From: Eikenella sp963515595
Lineage (GTDB): Bacteria; Pseudomonadota; Gammaproteobacteria; Burkholderiales; Neisseriaceae
NCBI GenBank assembly: GCA_963515595.1
Contig: CAUPYH010000037.1
Location: forward strand, 1-17,094
Direction: 5' to 3'
DNA: 17,094 nucleotides
Part shown: one piece after another, positions 6,718 through 14,262 of the stretch
Numbering within the stretch: the stretch's first letter is position 1
Layout of the letters: each line of letters opens with the position of its first letter
Program-made: the position numbers and the translations under genes
Notes under the pieces: generated by a model
Databases searched by the model: none
What the model saw: the letters and a program-made list of their open reading frames with translations, nothing else
Told to the model about the DNA's origin: nothing

Positions 6718-6903
6718 TTATTTGTCGGCAGGCAGCGGTTGCGGCTCCACATCGGGCATCGGCGCGATGGGGCTGAATTGCAGGCCGGTTTGCACGGGGG
6801 CGAAGCGGGCGCGGTCGCTTTCTTTGGGCAGGTAGAGGTCGCCTTTATAGCCGCAGGCGCTCAAAAGCAGGGCGGCGGCAAGGGCGGGAAGCAGGGTTCG
6901 CAT
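6718..6903 (-). CDS. lptM: Small LptM/YifL-type lipoprotein
   Basis: A 61-residue lipoprotein. The signal peptide MRTLLPALAAALL ends in the lipobox LSAC with Cys17 as the lipidated residue. It is followed by GYKGDLYLPK, the signature of the YifL/LptM family (CGxKGxLYxP). LptM is known in E. coli to assist assembly of the LptDE lipopolysaccharide translocon in the outer membrane. The C-terminal half is proline-rich and probably unstructured. Three consecutive ATGs (6901-6909) could be the start; I chose the one with best spacing to a weak GAG. In many proteobacteria this gene lies next to lysA and divergent from cyaY. Here the cyaY neighbour is kept but no lysA follows. Confidence 0.85.
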   Translation of the reverse strand: MRTLLPALAAALLLSACGYKGDLYLPKESDRARFAPVQTGLQFSPIAPMPDVEPQPLPADK

Positions 6904-6988
6904 CATCATCAACTCGAAATTGCCTGAAACAGGCGGCTGTGGCAAGATGGCGCATCTTAAACAAAAAAGCCGCCGTGCACAAACCATC
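6904..6988. promoter_or_regulatory. Divergent promoter region lptM/cyaY
   Basis: The 85 bases between the divergent starts must hold both promoters or their ribosome sites. Two small inverted repeats are visible: GCCTG-AAA-CAGGC (6922-6934) and AAGATG-GCG-CATCTT (6944-6958). The second could be an operator. No clear -35/-10 pair is seen. Confidence 0.35.
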
Positions 6989-7309
6989 ATGAATGAAACC
7001 GAATTTTTGCGCTATTCCGACCAGTTGTTTGCCCACATCGAAGACCAGCTCGACCAGTGCGGCGCCGATTTCGACTGCGAACACAACGGCAATGTGCTCA
7101 CCATCGAGGCCGATAACGGCACGCAGATTATCGTAAACCGCCACACGCCGAACCAAGAGTTGTGGATTGCCGCCAAAAGCGGCGGCTACCACTTCGCCCT
7201 GCGCGACGGCGAATGGCGCTCCACCCGCGACGGCAGCAGCTTTTTCGCCATGCTGAACGAAGTGCTGGGCGAGGCGGCGGGGGAAGCGGTGGAGATTGAG
7301 CCGCTGTAG
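6989..7309 (+). CDS. cyaY: Frataxin-like iron-binding protein CyaY
   Basis: Bacterial frataxin, which binds iron and modulates the IscS-IscU machinery during Fe-S cluster assembly in the cytosol. The 106-residue product equals E. coli CyaY in length. It has the acidic first helix (MNETEFLRYSDQLFAHIEDQLDQC region), the beta-sheet core with LTIEADNGTQIIVNRH and ELWIAAKSGGYHF, and the conserved W in GEWRSTRDGSSFF. ATG 6989 is chosen because the family starts at MNETEF; the frame is open upstream to 6920 but the extra residues match nothing. It is divergent from the lptM-like gene, as in other proteobacteria, and ends at a bidirectional DUS terminator. Confidence 0.93.
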   Translation: MNETEFLRYSDQLFAHIEDQLDQCGADFDCEHNGNVLTIEADNGTQIIVNRHTPNQELWIAAKSGGYHFALRDGEWRSTRDGSSFFAMLNEVLGEAAGEAVEIEPL

Positions 7310-7327
7310 TTTGAGCCGGACGCTTGG

Positions 7328-7372
7328 TAAAGGCTACCTGAAAATCGATTGTAGATTTTCAGGTAGCCTTTA
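7328..7372. terminator. DUS-pair bidirectional terminator
   Basis: A 19-bp perfect stem extends the DUS pair: TAAAGGCTACCTGAAAATC (7328-7346) with its reverse complement (7354-7372), loop of 7. It lies between the convergent cyaY and the minus-strand membrane gene and should terminate both. Confidence 0.85.
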
Positions 7373-7376
7373 TCCA

Positions 7377-7943
7377 TTAAGGCCGCCGCTTGATTTTATG
7401 CAATATCATGCCGATAACGAAGGTGCAGAGCAGCAGGCCGAAGGCTGCGGGCAGGATAACGGCGTAGCCCGCCGCCCGGCCGTAACGGATGCTCCACAGG
7501 ATTTTGCCTGCGGCAGCTGCGGCTAGGCAGAACAGCCCGAGGCGCGGTTTGCGCTGCCAGAAGGCGGCGGCAATTAGCATCAGGCTCAGGGCAACCATGC
7601 CCGATGCCAAGACTTTGGCCGTACTCCAGCCGCCGAGCAGGAAGTTTTGCTCCATGGCCAAGAACTGCCGGATACGTTCGTTTGGATAGTCGGGCGGGGG
7701 AAACCAAAACATACTGCTGAGCAGCAGCAACAAGGTAGCCCAAATACCGGCGTGGCTGCGGTGGTAGGCTGCGAGGCAGAAGAGGATGAGGAACAACGGG
7801 CGGATGTACCAGCTCAGGGGGTTATGATGCCGGGCGAATGCCCAATGGAAAAAACGGCTGTCAGCAAAAAAAGCAGCAATCAGGGCGGCGCTGAGCAGGG
7901 CGAATAGGATGGCGGCTGCGCGATCGATGGCGGATTGGTTCAT
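7377..7943 (-). CDS. Integral membrane protein of unknown function
   Basis: A 188-residue protein with about six hydrophobic segments: near 8-28, 45-60, 66-80, 108-127, 133-148 and 157-180. A conserved-looking loop WFPPPDYPNERIRQFLAMEQ lies between the third and fourth. No family is recognised. ATG at 7941-7943 is the only reasonable start, but no Shine-Dalgarno sequence precedes it: upstream on its strand is CGCCCCCT. A TATATT box (7955-7960) only 11 bases upstream would start transcription within a few bases of the ATG, so the mRNA could be leaderless; this is speculation. It follows the methyltransferase gene on the same strand, separated by a strong terminator hairpin, so it is probably transcribed separately. 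Confidence 0.75.
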   Translation of the reverse strand: MNQSAIDRAAAILFALLSAALIAAFFADSRFFHWAFARHHNPLSWYIRPLFLILFCLAAYHRSHAGIWATLLLLLSSMFWFPPPDYPNERIRQFLAMEQNFLLGGWSTAKVLASGMVALSLMLIAAAFWQRKPRLGLFCLAAAAAGKILWSIRYGRAAGYAVILPAAFGLLLCTFVIGMILHKIKRRP

Positions 7944-7960
7944 AGGGGGCGTTTAATATA

Positions 7961-8003
7961 AAAGGCTACCTGAAAACGGTTTGGATGTTTTCAGGTAGCC
8001 TTT
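7961..8003. terminator. DUS-pair terminator after the methyltransferase gene
   Basis: AAAGGCTACCTGAAAAC (7961-7977) and its reverse complement (7987-8003) form a 17-bp stem with a 9-base loop. On the minus strand it begins 4 bases after the methyltransferase stop and ends in TTTTATATT. Confidence 0.85.
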
Positions 8004-8006
8004 GCT

Positions 8007-8951
8007 TTAGCGGTGTTTGATTGTCCAACAGCGGTGGATTTTGCGGTTGCGGAAATCTTCGGGCACGGATTGGCGGCTGATTTCGGCCACGGCATGGCGT
8101 TCGGCCACGGTGGGTTCGAGCTCGAAGCTGCGCAGGTTGTTGGAGAAGTAAAGCGTGCCGCCGGGCTCGAGCAGCTGCATGGCTTCGCGGATGAGGCGGG
8201 GGTGGTCGCGCTGGATGTCGAGGATGTCGAGCATTTTTTTGCTGTTGGAAAAGCTGGGCGGGTCCATCACGATGAGGTCGAAGCGTTTGCCTTCGGCGGC
8301 GGCGTTTTGCAGGTATTGGAAGACGTCGGCGCGGATAATGCGGTGCTGCTCGGGGTTGATTCGGTTGAGCTCGAAGTTGCGCCGTGCCCAATCGAGATAG
8401 GTGTTGGACAAATCGACGGTTTCGCTGCTGGCGGCGCCGCCGGTGGCGGCATATACGCTGAAGCTGCCGGTGTAGGAAAAGAGGTTGAGGAAGCGTTTGC
8501 CTTGGGCTTCGCTGCCGACGAGGGCGCGGGTGTTGCGGTGGTCGAGGAAGAGGCCGGTGTCGAGGTATTTGTCGAGGTTTACCCAGAAGGCGCGGCCGTT
8601 TTCGTGCACGATAAAATCTTCGCCGCTGCGGCCGGTTTTTTCGTATTGGCTGCTGCCGCGCTGGCGGCTGCGCTGTTTGAGGTGGATGTGTTCGGCGGGA
8701 AAGCCGGTGATGAATTGCACGGCTTCCACCACTTCGGCCAGCCAGGCTTCGTATTCGGCATGCTGCATAATCCAGCCGGTGTCGTATTCCTGCAGGTGGA
8801 CGTGGTTGCCGTAGATGTCGATGGCGAAGGGGTATTGCGGGATGTCGCGGTCGTAGAGCCGCCAGGCTTCGATATTTTGCCGGCGCGCCCATTTGATGAG
8901 GTGTTTGGCGTTTTTGCCCAGCCGGTTGGCAAAGGCGGTGATTTCGCTCAT
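8007..8951 (-). CDS. RlmK-like class I rRNA methyltransferase
   Basis: SAM-dependent methyltransferase of 314 residues, homologous to the C-terminal (RlmK) half of E. coli RlmKL, which makes m7G2069 in 23S rRNA. Motifs: DTGLFLDHR at 131-139; SAM-binding motif I NLFSYTGSFSVYAA at 156-169; acidic motif VDLSNTY at 179-185; and MDPPSFSNSKKM at 229-240. The N-terminal 120 residues correspond to the RlmK-side lead-in, with no THUMP or RlmL domain, so this is the half-length form. It probably modifies 23S rRNA in the cytosol; the exact position is inferred. ATG at 8949-8951 fits the family. The only Shine-Dalgarno-like bases upstream are AGG inside a DUS (8955-8966). Confidence 0.88.
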   Translation of the reverse strand: MSEITAFANRLGKNAKHLIKWARRQNIEAWRLYDRDIPQYPFAIDIYGNHVHLQEYDTGWIMQHAEYEAWLAEVVEAVQFITGFPAEHIHLKQRSRQRGSSQYEKTGRSGEDFIVHENGRAFWVNLDKYLDTGLFLDHRNTRALVGSEAQGKRFLNLFSYTGSFSVYAATGGAASSETVDLSNTYLDWARRNFELNRINPEQHRIIRADVFQYLQNAAAEGKRFDLIVMDPPSFSNSKKMLDILDIQRDHPRLIREAMQLLEPGGTLYFSNNLRSFELEPTVAERHAVAEISRQSVPEDFRNRKIHRCWTIKHR

Positions 8952-8954
8952 GTG

Positions 8955-8966
8955 AGGCTACCTGAA
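8955..8966 (+). repeat. DNA uptake sequence in the methyltransferase leader
   Basis: Exact AGGCTACCTGAA, 3 bases upstream of the minus-strand start codon. On the coding strand it reads TTCAGGTAGCCT, and its AGG is the only plausible ribosome-binding bases. Confidence 0.9.
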
Positions 8967-9034
8967 AAGTGGAAAAAGGAGTGCGGCTATTTTACGGTTA
9001 ATTGCCCCGTCGCTCCAAACGGGCAACTGTGGTT

Positions 9035-9046
9035 TTCAGGTAGCCT
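9035..9046 (-). repeat. DNA uptake sequence, distant inverted partner
   Basis: Exact TTCAGGTAGCCT, inverted relative to the copy at 8955 with 68 bases between. A pairing across this distance is possible but the spacer holds no obvious structure. Confidence 0.9.
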
Positions 9047-9447
9047 TTTCGGTAGATAGGTGTCAATCCAAAGATTTTGCTTGACCGATTCCAGGCAAAC
9101 GCCTAAGATGCCGCCTCTTTTTTGTTCGAAGCCATCGTCTTCAGCCCCCGCAGTTTTACAGCTGCGTCTGTTTGCCGCATTTTGCGTGCAATCCTTACTC
9201 TGCTTCGCAGGTTGTCGCCGATGCCACTCCAAGCGCTTTGCTTGCGACAATCTTTTGCGTAACCTCCAGCGGTTGCCCTCGTTTTCTTTGCTGCGTCAGC
9301 CCGTTTTGCCGTACTGCCTGTACTGTTTACGGCCTGCCCTAGTATGGAAAGCGAATGAACTCCGCCTCTTTCTGTTAGCGCATCCTTTTGCTTCGCGGCT
9401 GCCCGTTTTGTGCGGGCGGAAAGTATTGTTGTCTTTTTTGGAAACAC
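9047..9447. other. Gene-free 400-bp block upstream of rhlE
   Basis: No convincing gene is seen. The minus strand is open in more than one frame but the products are low-complexity, basic and unlike any protein I know. Visible structure: TTGTCGC (9212-9218) pairs with GCGACAA (9244-9250) around an AAGCGCTT palindrome, and CTGCCCG (9399-9405) pairs with CGGGCGG (9413-9419). The second is followed by a T run at 9433-9439 just before the rhlE start. It could be a long rhlE leader RNA, a decayed gene or a dispersed repeat. Regulatory leaders upstream of DEAD-box helicase genes are known in other bacteria. Confidence 0.4.
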
Positions 9448-10743
<1,296 letters not shown>

Positions 10744-10756
10744 TATGGTTGAACCA

Positions 10757-10796
10757 TTTTTCCCCTGTTAGGCAAAGCGACGCAGCAGGGGGAAAA
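10757..10796 (+). terminator. Possible rhlE hairpin terminator
   Basis: TTTTTCCCCTG (10757-10767) can pair with CAGGGGGAAAA (10786-10796) with one bulged G and an 18-base loop, starting 14 bases after the rhlE stop. The 3' side ends in AAAA, not T's, so it may stabilise the mRNA end instead of terminating; the DUS hairpin 50 bases later is the stronger terminator. Confidence 0.35.
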
Positions 10797-10844
10797 TAAG
10801 TGTTTGAGCTATGGCCGGTTCAGTAGCAGCTGGCCGTAAATAAT

Positions 10845-10907
10845 AAAGGCTACCTGAAACTTGGTAAGCGGCACGAAAAATTGCCGGATTGTTTTCAGGT
10901 AGCCTTT
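10845..10907. terminator. Branched DUS terminator after rhlE
   Basis: AAAGGCTACCTGAAA (10845-10859) pairs with TTTCAGGTAGCCTTT (10893-10907). The spacer holds an inner hairpin, CGGCA (10869-10873) with TGCCG (10882-10886). It is about 100 bases after the rhlE stop and is the last Eikenella-type DUS before the region with the foreign dialect. Confidence 0.7.
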
Positions 10908-11024
10908 AAGTTTGCTCGAACGATTGGCTTGTTTGCCCGGCTTACAGTAAGATGATTGGCTGTTGGAGAGTGGTGAGAACGCTTCCCTATACAGGCTCTT
11001 CCACCACGCTTAACGGAGAACCAC

Positions 11025-11671
11025 ATGAACCTGACCGACAAAAAAATCCTTCTTACCGGCGGCAGCAGCGGCATCGGTGCCGCCCTGGCAGAAGCCCTGC
11101 ACCGTCGCGGCGCACACGTGCTGACCTGCGCCCGCCACCTGCCGGAACCGCTGCCAGACGGCATTACCTTCCGCCGCTGCGATTTATCCCTGCCTGCCGA
11201 ACGCGACGCGCTGGCCGCATGGGTGCGCGACGAACATCCCGATACCGCCGTTTTAATCAACAACGCCGCCGTGCAGCGCACGCTTGATTTTGTCGGCGGC
11301 GAACGCGCAGCCCTGCTGCAAAACCTCGCACAGGAGCTGGCGGTCAACCTTGAAGCCCCCGTTGCCCTGACCGCCGCGCTGCTGCCCGTGCTGCCAAGGC
11401 AGGACTGCACAACTTCACCCGCGCCCTGCGCTACCAAACGGAAGCCGCCGCGCCACACATCCGCGTACAGGAAATCGTGCCGCCCCTGGTTGACACCCGC
11501 ATGACCGCCGGACGCGGCAGCGGCAAGCTCAGTCCCGAAGCGGTCGCTGATGCAGTCGTCCGCGCCATTGAAAGCGGTCGCGCCGAGACCTGCATCGGCA
11601 AAATACACCTGCTCAAATGGCTGCTGCGCCTCGCCCCATCCGCCGCCTACCGCATTTTGCGCAACGAATAA
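11025..11671 (+). pseudogene. Broken DltE-like short-chain dehydrogenase/reductase
   Basis: The first part (11025 to about 11390) encodes an NAD(P)-binding Rossmann fold: LLTGGSSGIG near residues 9-18, then LINNAAVQ, as in SDR oxidoreductases of the DltE type. The frame then changes: the SDR sequence continues from about 11390 in the +2-shifted frame as AAKAGLHNFTRALRYQ and runs through PPLVDTRM to the stop at 11671. Between the two parts, roughly 26 residues are missing compared with DltE, including the catalytic Ser and Tyr; only the Lys of YxxxK remains (11396-11398). The junction lies in a short repeat of GCTGCC, which suggests slippage deletion. In the original frame translation stops at 11504 after about 37 out-of-frame residues. 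AACGGAG precedes ATG 11025. No function is expected. Confidence 0.88.
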
Positions 11672-11686
11672 CCCCGTTCATTCGTA

Positions 11687-11726
11687 CGGCAGCCTGAAAA
11701 CGGATTTCCCTCCTTTCAGGCTGCCT
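11687..11726. terminator. Foreign-dialect DUS-pair terminator
   Basis: GGCAGCCTGAAA (11688-11699) pairs with TTTCAGGCTGCC (11714-11725), 16 bases after the end of the broken dehydrogenase. The right arm is an exact copy of the Kingella-type DUS (AGGCAGCCTGAA); the left has C instead of A at its first base. Confidence 0.75.
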
Positions 11727-11775
11727 TTAAACCAAACAGCACTCATCTTTGCCCACACAAACGCCCCACCCCGCC

Positions 11776-11850
11776 AAAGGCAGCCTGAAAGCGCGTCCAC
11801 ACGCTTTTGCAAAGCGAAAACCAGAAATTCCCTCCTTTCAGGCTGCCTTT
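11776..11850. terminator. Second foreign-dialect DUS pair with inner hairpin
   Basis: AAAGGCAGCCTGAAA (11776-11790) pairs with TTTCAGGCTGCCTTT (11836-11850), followed by more T's. Both DUS are exact Kingella-type copies. The spacer contains a hairpin, CGCTTT-TGC-AAAGCG (11802-11816). The 3' arm with its upstream TTCCCTCC repeats the one at 11706-11728 exactly, so the two hairpins share a duplicated half. Confidence 0.7.
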
Positions 11851-11896
11851 TTTGTTTACAATCCCCCTTTCTCAACCACTCGCACACAACAACATC

Positions 11897-11992
11897 ATGT
11901 ATCTCCCCAACAAAAAACGCCCGTGGTTGCCGTGGCTGGCGGGTTTTCTGCTTATCGCCTTTCTGGTTGCCTTTTTCCACTTTCTCGGATGA
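11897..11992 (+). CDS. Putative 31-residue single-pass membrane peptide
   Basis: ATG 11897 opens a 31-codon frame: a basic, proline-containing start (MYLPNKKRPWLP) followed by a strongly hydrophobic stretch of about 17 residues (WLAGFLLIAFLVAFFHF) and the stop. This is the usual layout of a small inner-membrane peptide, with positive charges on the cytoplasmic side. TACAAT at 11857-11862 could be its -10 box, but no good -35 is present and there is no clear Shine-Dalgarno sequence. It lies in the segment with the foreign DUS dialect, just after the second foreign hairpin. It could be a real small protein or a chance frame. Confidence 0.45.
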   Translation: MYLPNKKRPWLPWLAGFLLIAFLVAFFHFLG

Positions 11993-12220
11993 ACACTGTG
12001 TCGGGGAGGCACCTAAAGCCAAACCCCAAAACGCCATTTCCCGAGCAAATTGCAAAACAGCCAATCTACGGCACATTGTGCCGTAAACGTAAACTGCGGC
12101 TCAAGCACCTCGTTTCACGGGATGGTCTGGTTTCTATTTTGAACGGCGATACCGTTTGGGCTACCTGAAAACAGATGGCATTGCTGATGTTTGCTTTGCA
12201 TCAGCCCTATCCTATTGTTT
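11993..12220. other. Intergenic segment with a perfect 9-1-9 palindrome
   Basis: No gene is supported here. The main signal is TACGGCACATTGTGCCGTA (12067-12085), two 9-base arms around one T. It could be a protein-binding site or a compact RNA hairpin; no T run follows. At 12158-12169 GGGCTACCTGAA, one mismatch from the Eikenella DUS, marks the return to the native dialect. Confidence 0.5.
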
Positions 12221-12325
12221 TATAGTGGATTAACAAAAATCAGGACAAGGCGGCGAGCCGCAGGCAGTACACACGTTACGGCAAGGCGAGCCAACGCTGT
12301 ACTGGTTTAAATTTAATTCACTATA
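12221..12325 (+). repeat. Correia-type repeat element (105 bp)
   Basis: Begins TATAGTGGATTAAC and ends TTAATTCACTATA, inverted repeats differing at one base. The interior (AGGACAAGGCGGCGAGCCG then GGCAAGGCGAGCCAACGC and GTACTGGTTTAAA) follows the known Neisseria Correia element pattern nearly base for base. Length matches the common 104-108 bp short form that lacks the internal IHF-site block. It lies 112 bases upstream of rluB; its end forms TATACT (12322-12327), a possible -10 box without a good -35 partner. Confidence 0.88.
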
Positions 12326-12343
12326 CTTCATTGAGGCTTCGTT

Positions 12344-12355
12344 TTCAGGTAGCCT
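12344..12355 (-). repeat. Solitary DNA uptake sequence upstream of rluB
   Basis: Exact TTCAGGTAGCCT between the Correia element and rluB. It is the first exact Eikenella-type DUS after the foreign-dialect segment. Confidence 0.9.
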
Positions 12356-12437
12356 GTTTCATCATTTTTTCCCAACCCTGCCGCTTGTTGCCGCAGAAGA
12401 ACCGTTGATAAATATCACGAGTTAGGAGTGTAACCAT

Positions 12438-13415
12438 ATGAAAAACCAACGCGACTTTAATAAACGTAATCCGCTCCGCGCCGATGAAAAAGCTTCAGGT
12501 AGCCCTAAGCGCCAGCAGCAGCCTGCAGCGGAGAAAGCGCCGAAAACCCGCGTAGCACGGGCAAAAAAGCTGGCGGTGCGTCCGGCCAACCAAAAAGTGC
12601 AGAGCCAAGTGCGCCGTTTGCAGGAACAGCGTTCCGATTTGAGCGGCATCGAGCCGGTGCGCCTGCAAAAGGCACTGGCCGCTTCGGGCGTGGGTTCGCG
12701 CCGTGAGATGGAGGAGTGGATTCAAAACGGTTGGGTAACGGTGAACGGCAAGGTGGCGCAGCTGGGCGATAAGGTGCAGCCGGAAGACCAGGTGTTGGTG
12801 AAAGGTAGCGTGATCAAGCTGAAATGGCCGGATCGATTGCCGCGTATCATCTTGTATTACAAGCAGGAAGGCGAGATTGTGTCGCGCGACGACCCGCAGG
12901 GGCGCGTGAGCATTTTCGACCGCCTGCCGCAGGCAGCAAGCAGCCGTTGGGTGGCCATCGGCCGCTTGGACATCAATACCAGCGGCCTGCTGATTCTTAC
13001 CACTTCCGGCGAGCTGGCCAACCGTTTTGCCCACCCGAGCTTCGAAGTGGAGCGCGAGTATGCGGTGCGCGTGTTGGGCGAGTTGGGCATGGACGAGATG
13101 CGCCTGCTCACCAGCGAGGGCGTGATGCTGGAAGATGGTCTGGCGCGGGTGGAACGTATCCACAGCCAGGGCGGGGAAGGCGCGAACAAATGGTATAATG
13201 TGGTGCTCAAAGAGGGGCGCAACCGCGAAGTGCGCCGCATTTTCGAGCATTTCGGCCTTACGGTGAGCCGCCTGGTACGAACCGGCTTCGGGCCGATTGG
13301 TTTGCCCAACCGATTGAAACGCGGGCAGTTTTATGAGCTGAACGCGGCGGAAGTGGCCTCGGTGATGAAATGGGCGGATTTGCCGCTGCCGGACAGCCGC
13401 CGCCGGTCTGGCTGA
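12438..13415 (+). CDS. rluB: 23S rRNA pseudouridine synthase RluB
   Basis: Converts a uridine of 23S rRNA helix 80 (U2605 in E. coli) to pseudouridine. The 325-residue product has a basic, low-complexity N-terminal extension (about 1-70, rich in Lys, Arg, Gln and Ala). This is followed by an S4 RNA-binding domain (VRLQKALAASGVGSRREMEE near 74-93) and a RsuA-type catalytic domain with GRLDINTSGLLILT, Asp178 being the catalytic residue. RNREVRRIFEHFGLTVSRLVR is the second family signature. ATG 12438 follows TTAGGAGTG with good spacing. A one-mismatch DUS (12494-12505) lies in the N-terminal extension and encodes SGSP, so the uptake sequence sits in a segment tolerant of change. It precedes recO on the same strand. 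Confidence 0.93.
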   Translation: MKNQRDFNKRNPLRADEKASGSPKRQQQPAAEKAPKTRVARAKKLAVRPANQKVQSQVRRLQEQRSDLSGIEPVRLQKALAASGVGSRREMEEWIQNGWVTVNGKVAQLGDKVQPEDQVLVKGSVIKLKWPDRLPRIILYYKQEGEIVSRDDPQGRVSIFDRLPQAASSRWVAIGRLDINTSGLLILTTSGELANRFAHPSFEVEREYAVRVLGELGMDEMRLLTSEGVMLEDGLARVERIHSQGGEGANKWYNVVLKEGRNREVRRIFEHFGLTVSRLVRTGFGPIGLPNRLKRGQFYELNAAEVASVMKWADLPLPDSRRRSG

Positions 13416-13429
13416 TGGTATGCTGCCAA

Positions 13430-13441
13430 AGGCTACCTGAA
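13430..13441 (+). repeat. DNA uptake sequence between rluB and recO
   Basis: Exact AGGCTACCTGAA, 14 bases after the rluB stop, without an inverted partner. No terminator forms, so read-through into recO 40 bases on is plausible. Confidence 0.9.
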
Positions 13442-13480
13442 AAATCAAACAGCCGCTTTCCCATTGTTCTTTAAAGAGTT

Positions 13481-14221
13481 ATGAAACAGCCCAACCGCAT
13501 CGATTCCCAGCCGGCGTTTTTGTTGTCGGCCACGCCGTGGCGCGAAACCAGCCTGCTGGCGGAGCTGTTTAGCCGCGATTACGGGCGGGTGGCGGTGGTG
13601 GCGCGCAGCGCGCGCAAACGGCAGAGCGAATTACGCGGCGTGTTGGTACCGTTTGTGCCGGTTCAGGTAGCCTGGTATGGCAAGGAAGAACTGAAAACGC
13701 TGCACAGAGCCGAATGGCTGGGCGGCTGGCCGCAGCCGCAGGGCAGGGCGCTGCTGAGCGGGCTGTATGTGAATGAATTGGTGCAGAAACTTACTGCCCG
13801 GGAAGACCCGCAGCCCGCGCTGTATGAGGCTTTGCGGCAGGTGATGTGCACTTTGTGCACCGAGCCGAACCACGCCGCCGCGCTGCGCCGGTTTGAGTGG
13901 ACATTGCTCACGTTAGCAGGTTATGCACCGGATTTGCAGAAAGACAGCGCGGGCGGCCCGGTGGAAGCCGATCGGCAATACTGGCTGCGGCCGGAACATG
14001 CGGTGCTGCCGTTGGAGCAGCGGCATAGCCTGACGCCGACAGAAGTGCAGCCTGGCGTGGCGGTAGATGGTGATGTGTTGATTCAGCTGCAAAACGGCGA
14101 ATTTACCGATGCCGCCGCTTTGCAGCAGGCGCGCTGGATTACCCGCCTGCTGCTAGATTTCCGCCTGCCGGAAGGAATTAAATCACGGCAGGTGTTGCAG
14201 CAGATACAGGCTTTCAGGTAG
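13481..14221 (+). CDS. recO: DNA repair protein RecO
   Basis: Recombination mediator that, with RecR, helps load RecA onto SSB-coated single-stranded DNA in the RecFOR pathway; it also anneals strands. The 246-residue product has the N-terminal OB fold (PAFLLSATPWRETSLLAELFSRDYG, then VVARSARKRQSELRGVL) and a helical C-terminal domain with the recognisable FEWTLLTLAGYAPDL segment. The zinc-binding cysteines of some RecO proteins are not evident. ATG 13481 has AAAGAG upstream. Its stop TAG (14219-14221) is inside an exact DUS, and a second DUS (13662-13673) lies within the gene. In a naturally transformable species RecO is expected to take part in recombination of taken-up DNA. recO followed shortly by pdxJ is the proteobacterial order, here interrupted by one gene. 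Confidence 0.93.
   Translation: MKQPNRIDSQPAFLLSATPWRETSLLAELFSRDYGRVAVVARSARKRQSELRGVLVPFVPVQVAWYGKEELKTLHRAEWLGGWPQPQGRALLSGLYVNELVQKLTAREDPQPALYEALRQVMCTLCTEPNHAAALRRFEWTLLTLAGYAPDLQKDSAGGPVEADRQYWLRPEHAVLPLEQRHSLTPTEVQPGVAVDGDVLIQLQNGEFTDAAALQQARWITRLLLDFRLPEGIKSRQVLQQIQAFR
13662..13673 (-). repeat. DNA uptake sequence inside recO
   Basis: Exact TTCAGGTAGCCT, read in frame as part of VQVAWYG. Confidence 0.9.
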
Positions 14222-14224
14222 CCT
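14213..14224 (-). repeat. DNA uptake sequence forming the recO stop codon
   Basis: Exact TTCAGGTAGCCT; its internal TAG ends recO. It has no nearby inverted partner, so no terminator is expected before the DUF711 gene. Confidence 0.9.
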
Positions 14225-14262
14225 TTATCCTCCAGTCACATCATGCTTTTAGGAAAAACGAA

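Noticed and set aside
8013..9059. A 348-codon plus-strand frame opposite the methyltransferase
   Set aside because: Composition is typical of an antisense shadow; the minus strand has clear methyltransferase motifs.
11989..12168. A 59-codon frame whose ATG overlaps the stop of the 31-residue ORF
   Set aside because: The ATGA overlap is attractive, but there is no ribosome site, the basic product resembles no protein I know, and the frame ends by chance in a DUS-like sequence.
12495..13448. A 317-codon minus-strand frame opposite rluB
   Set aside because: rluB is certain on the plus strand; this frame has no family motifs.
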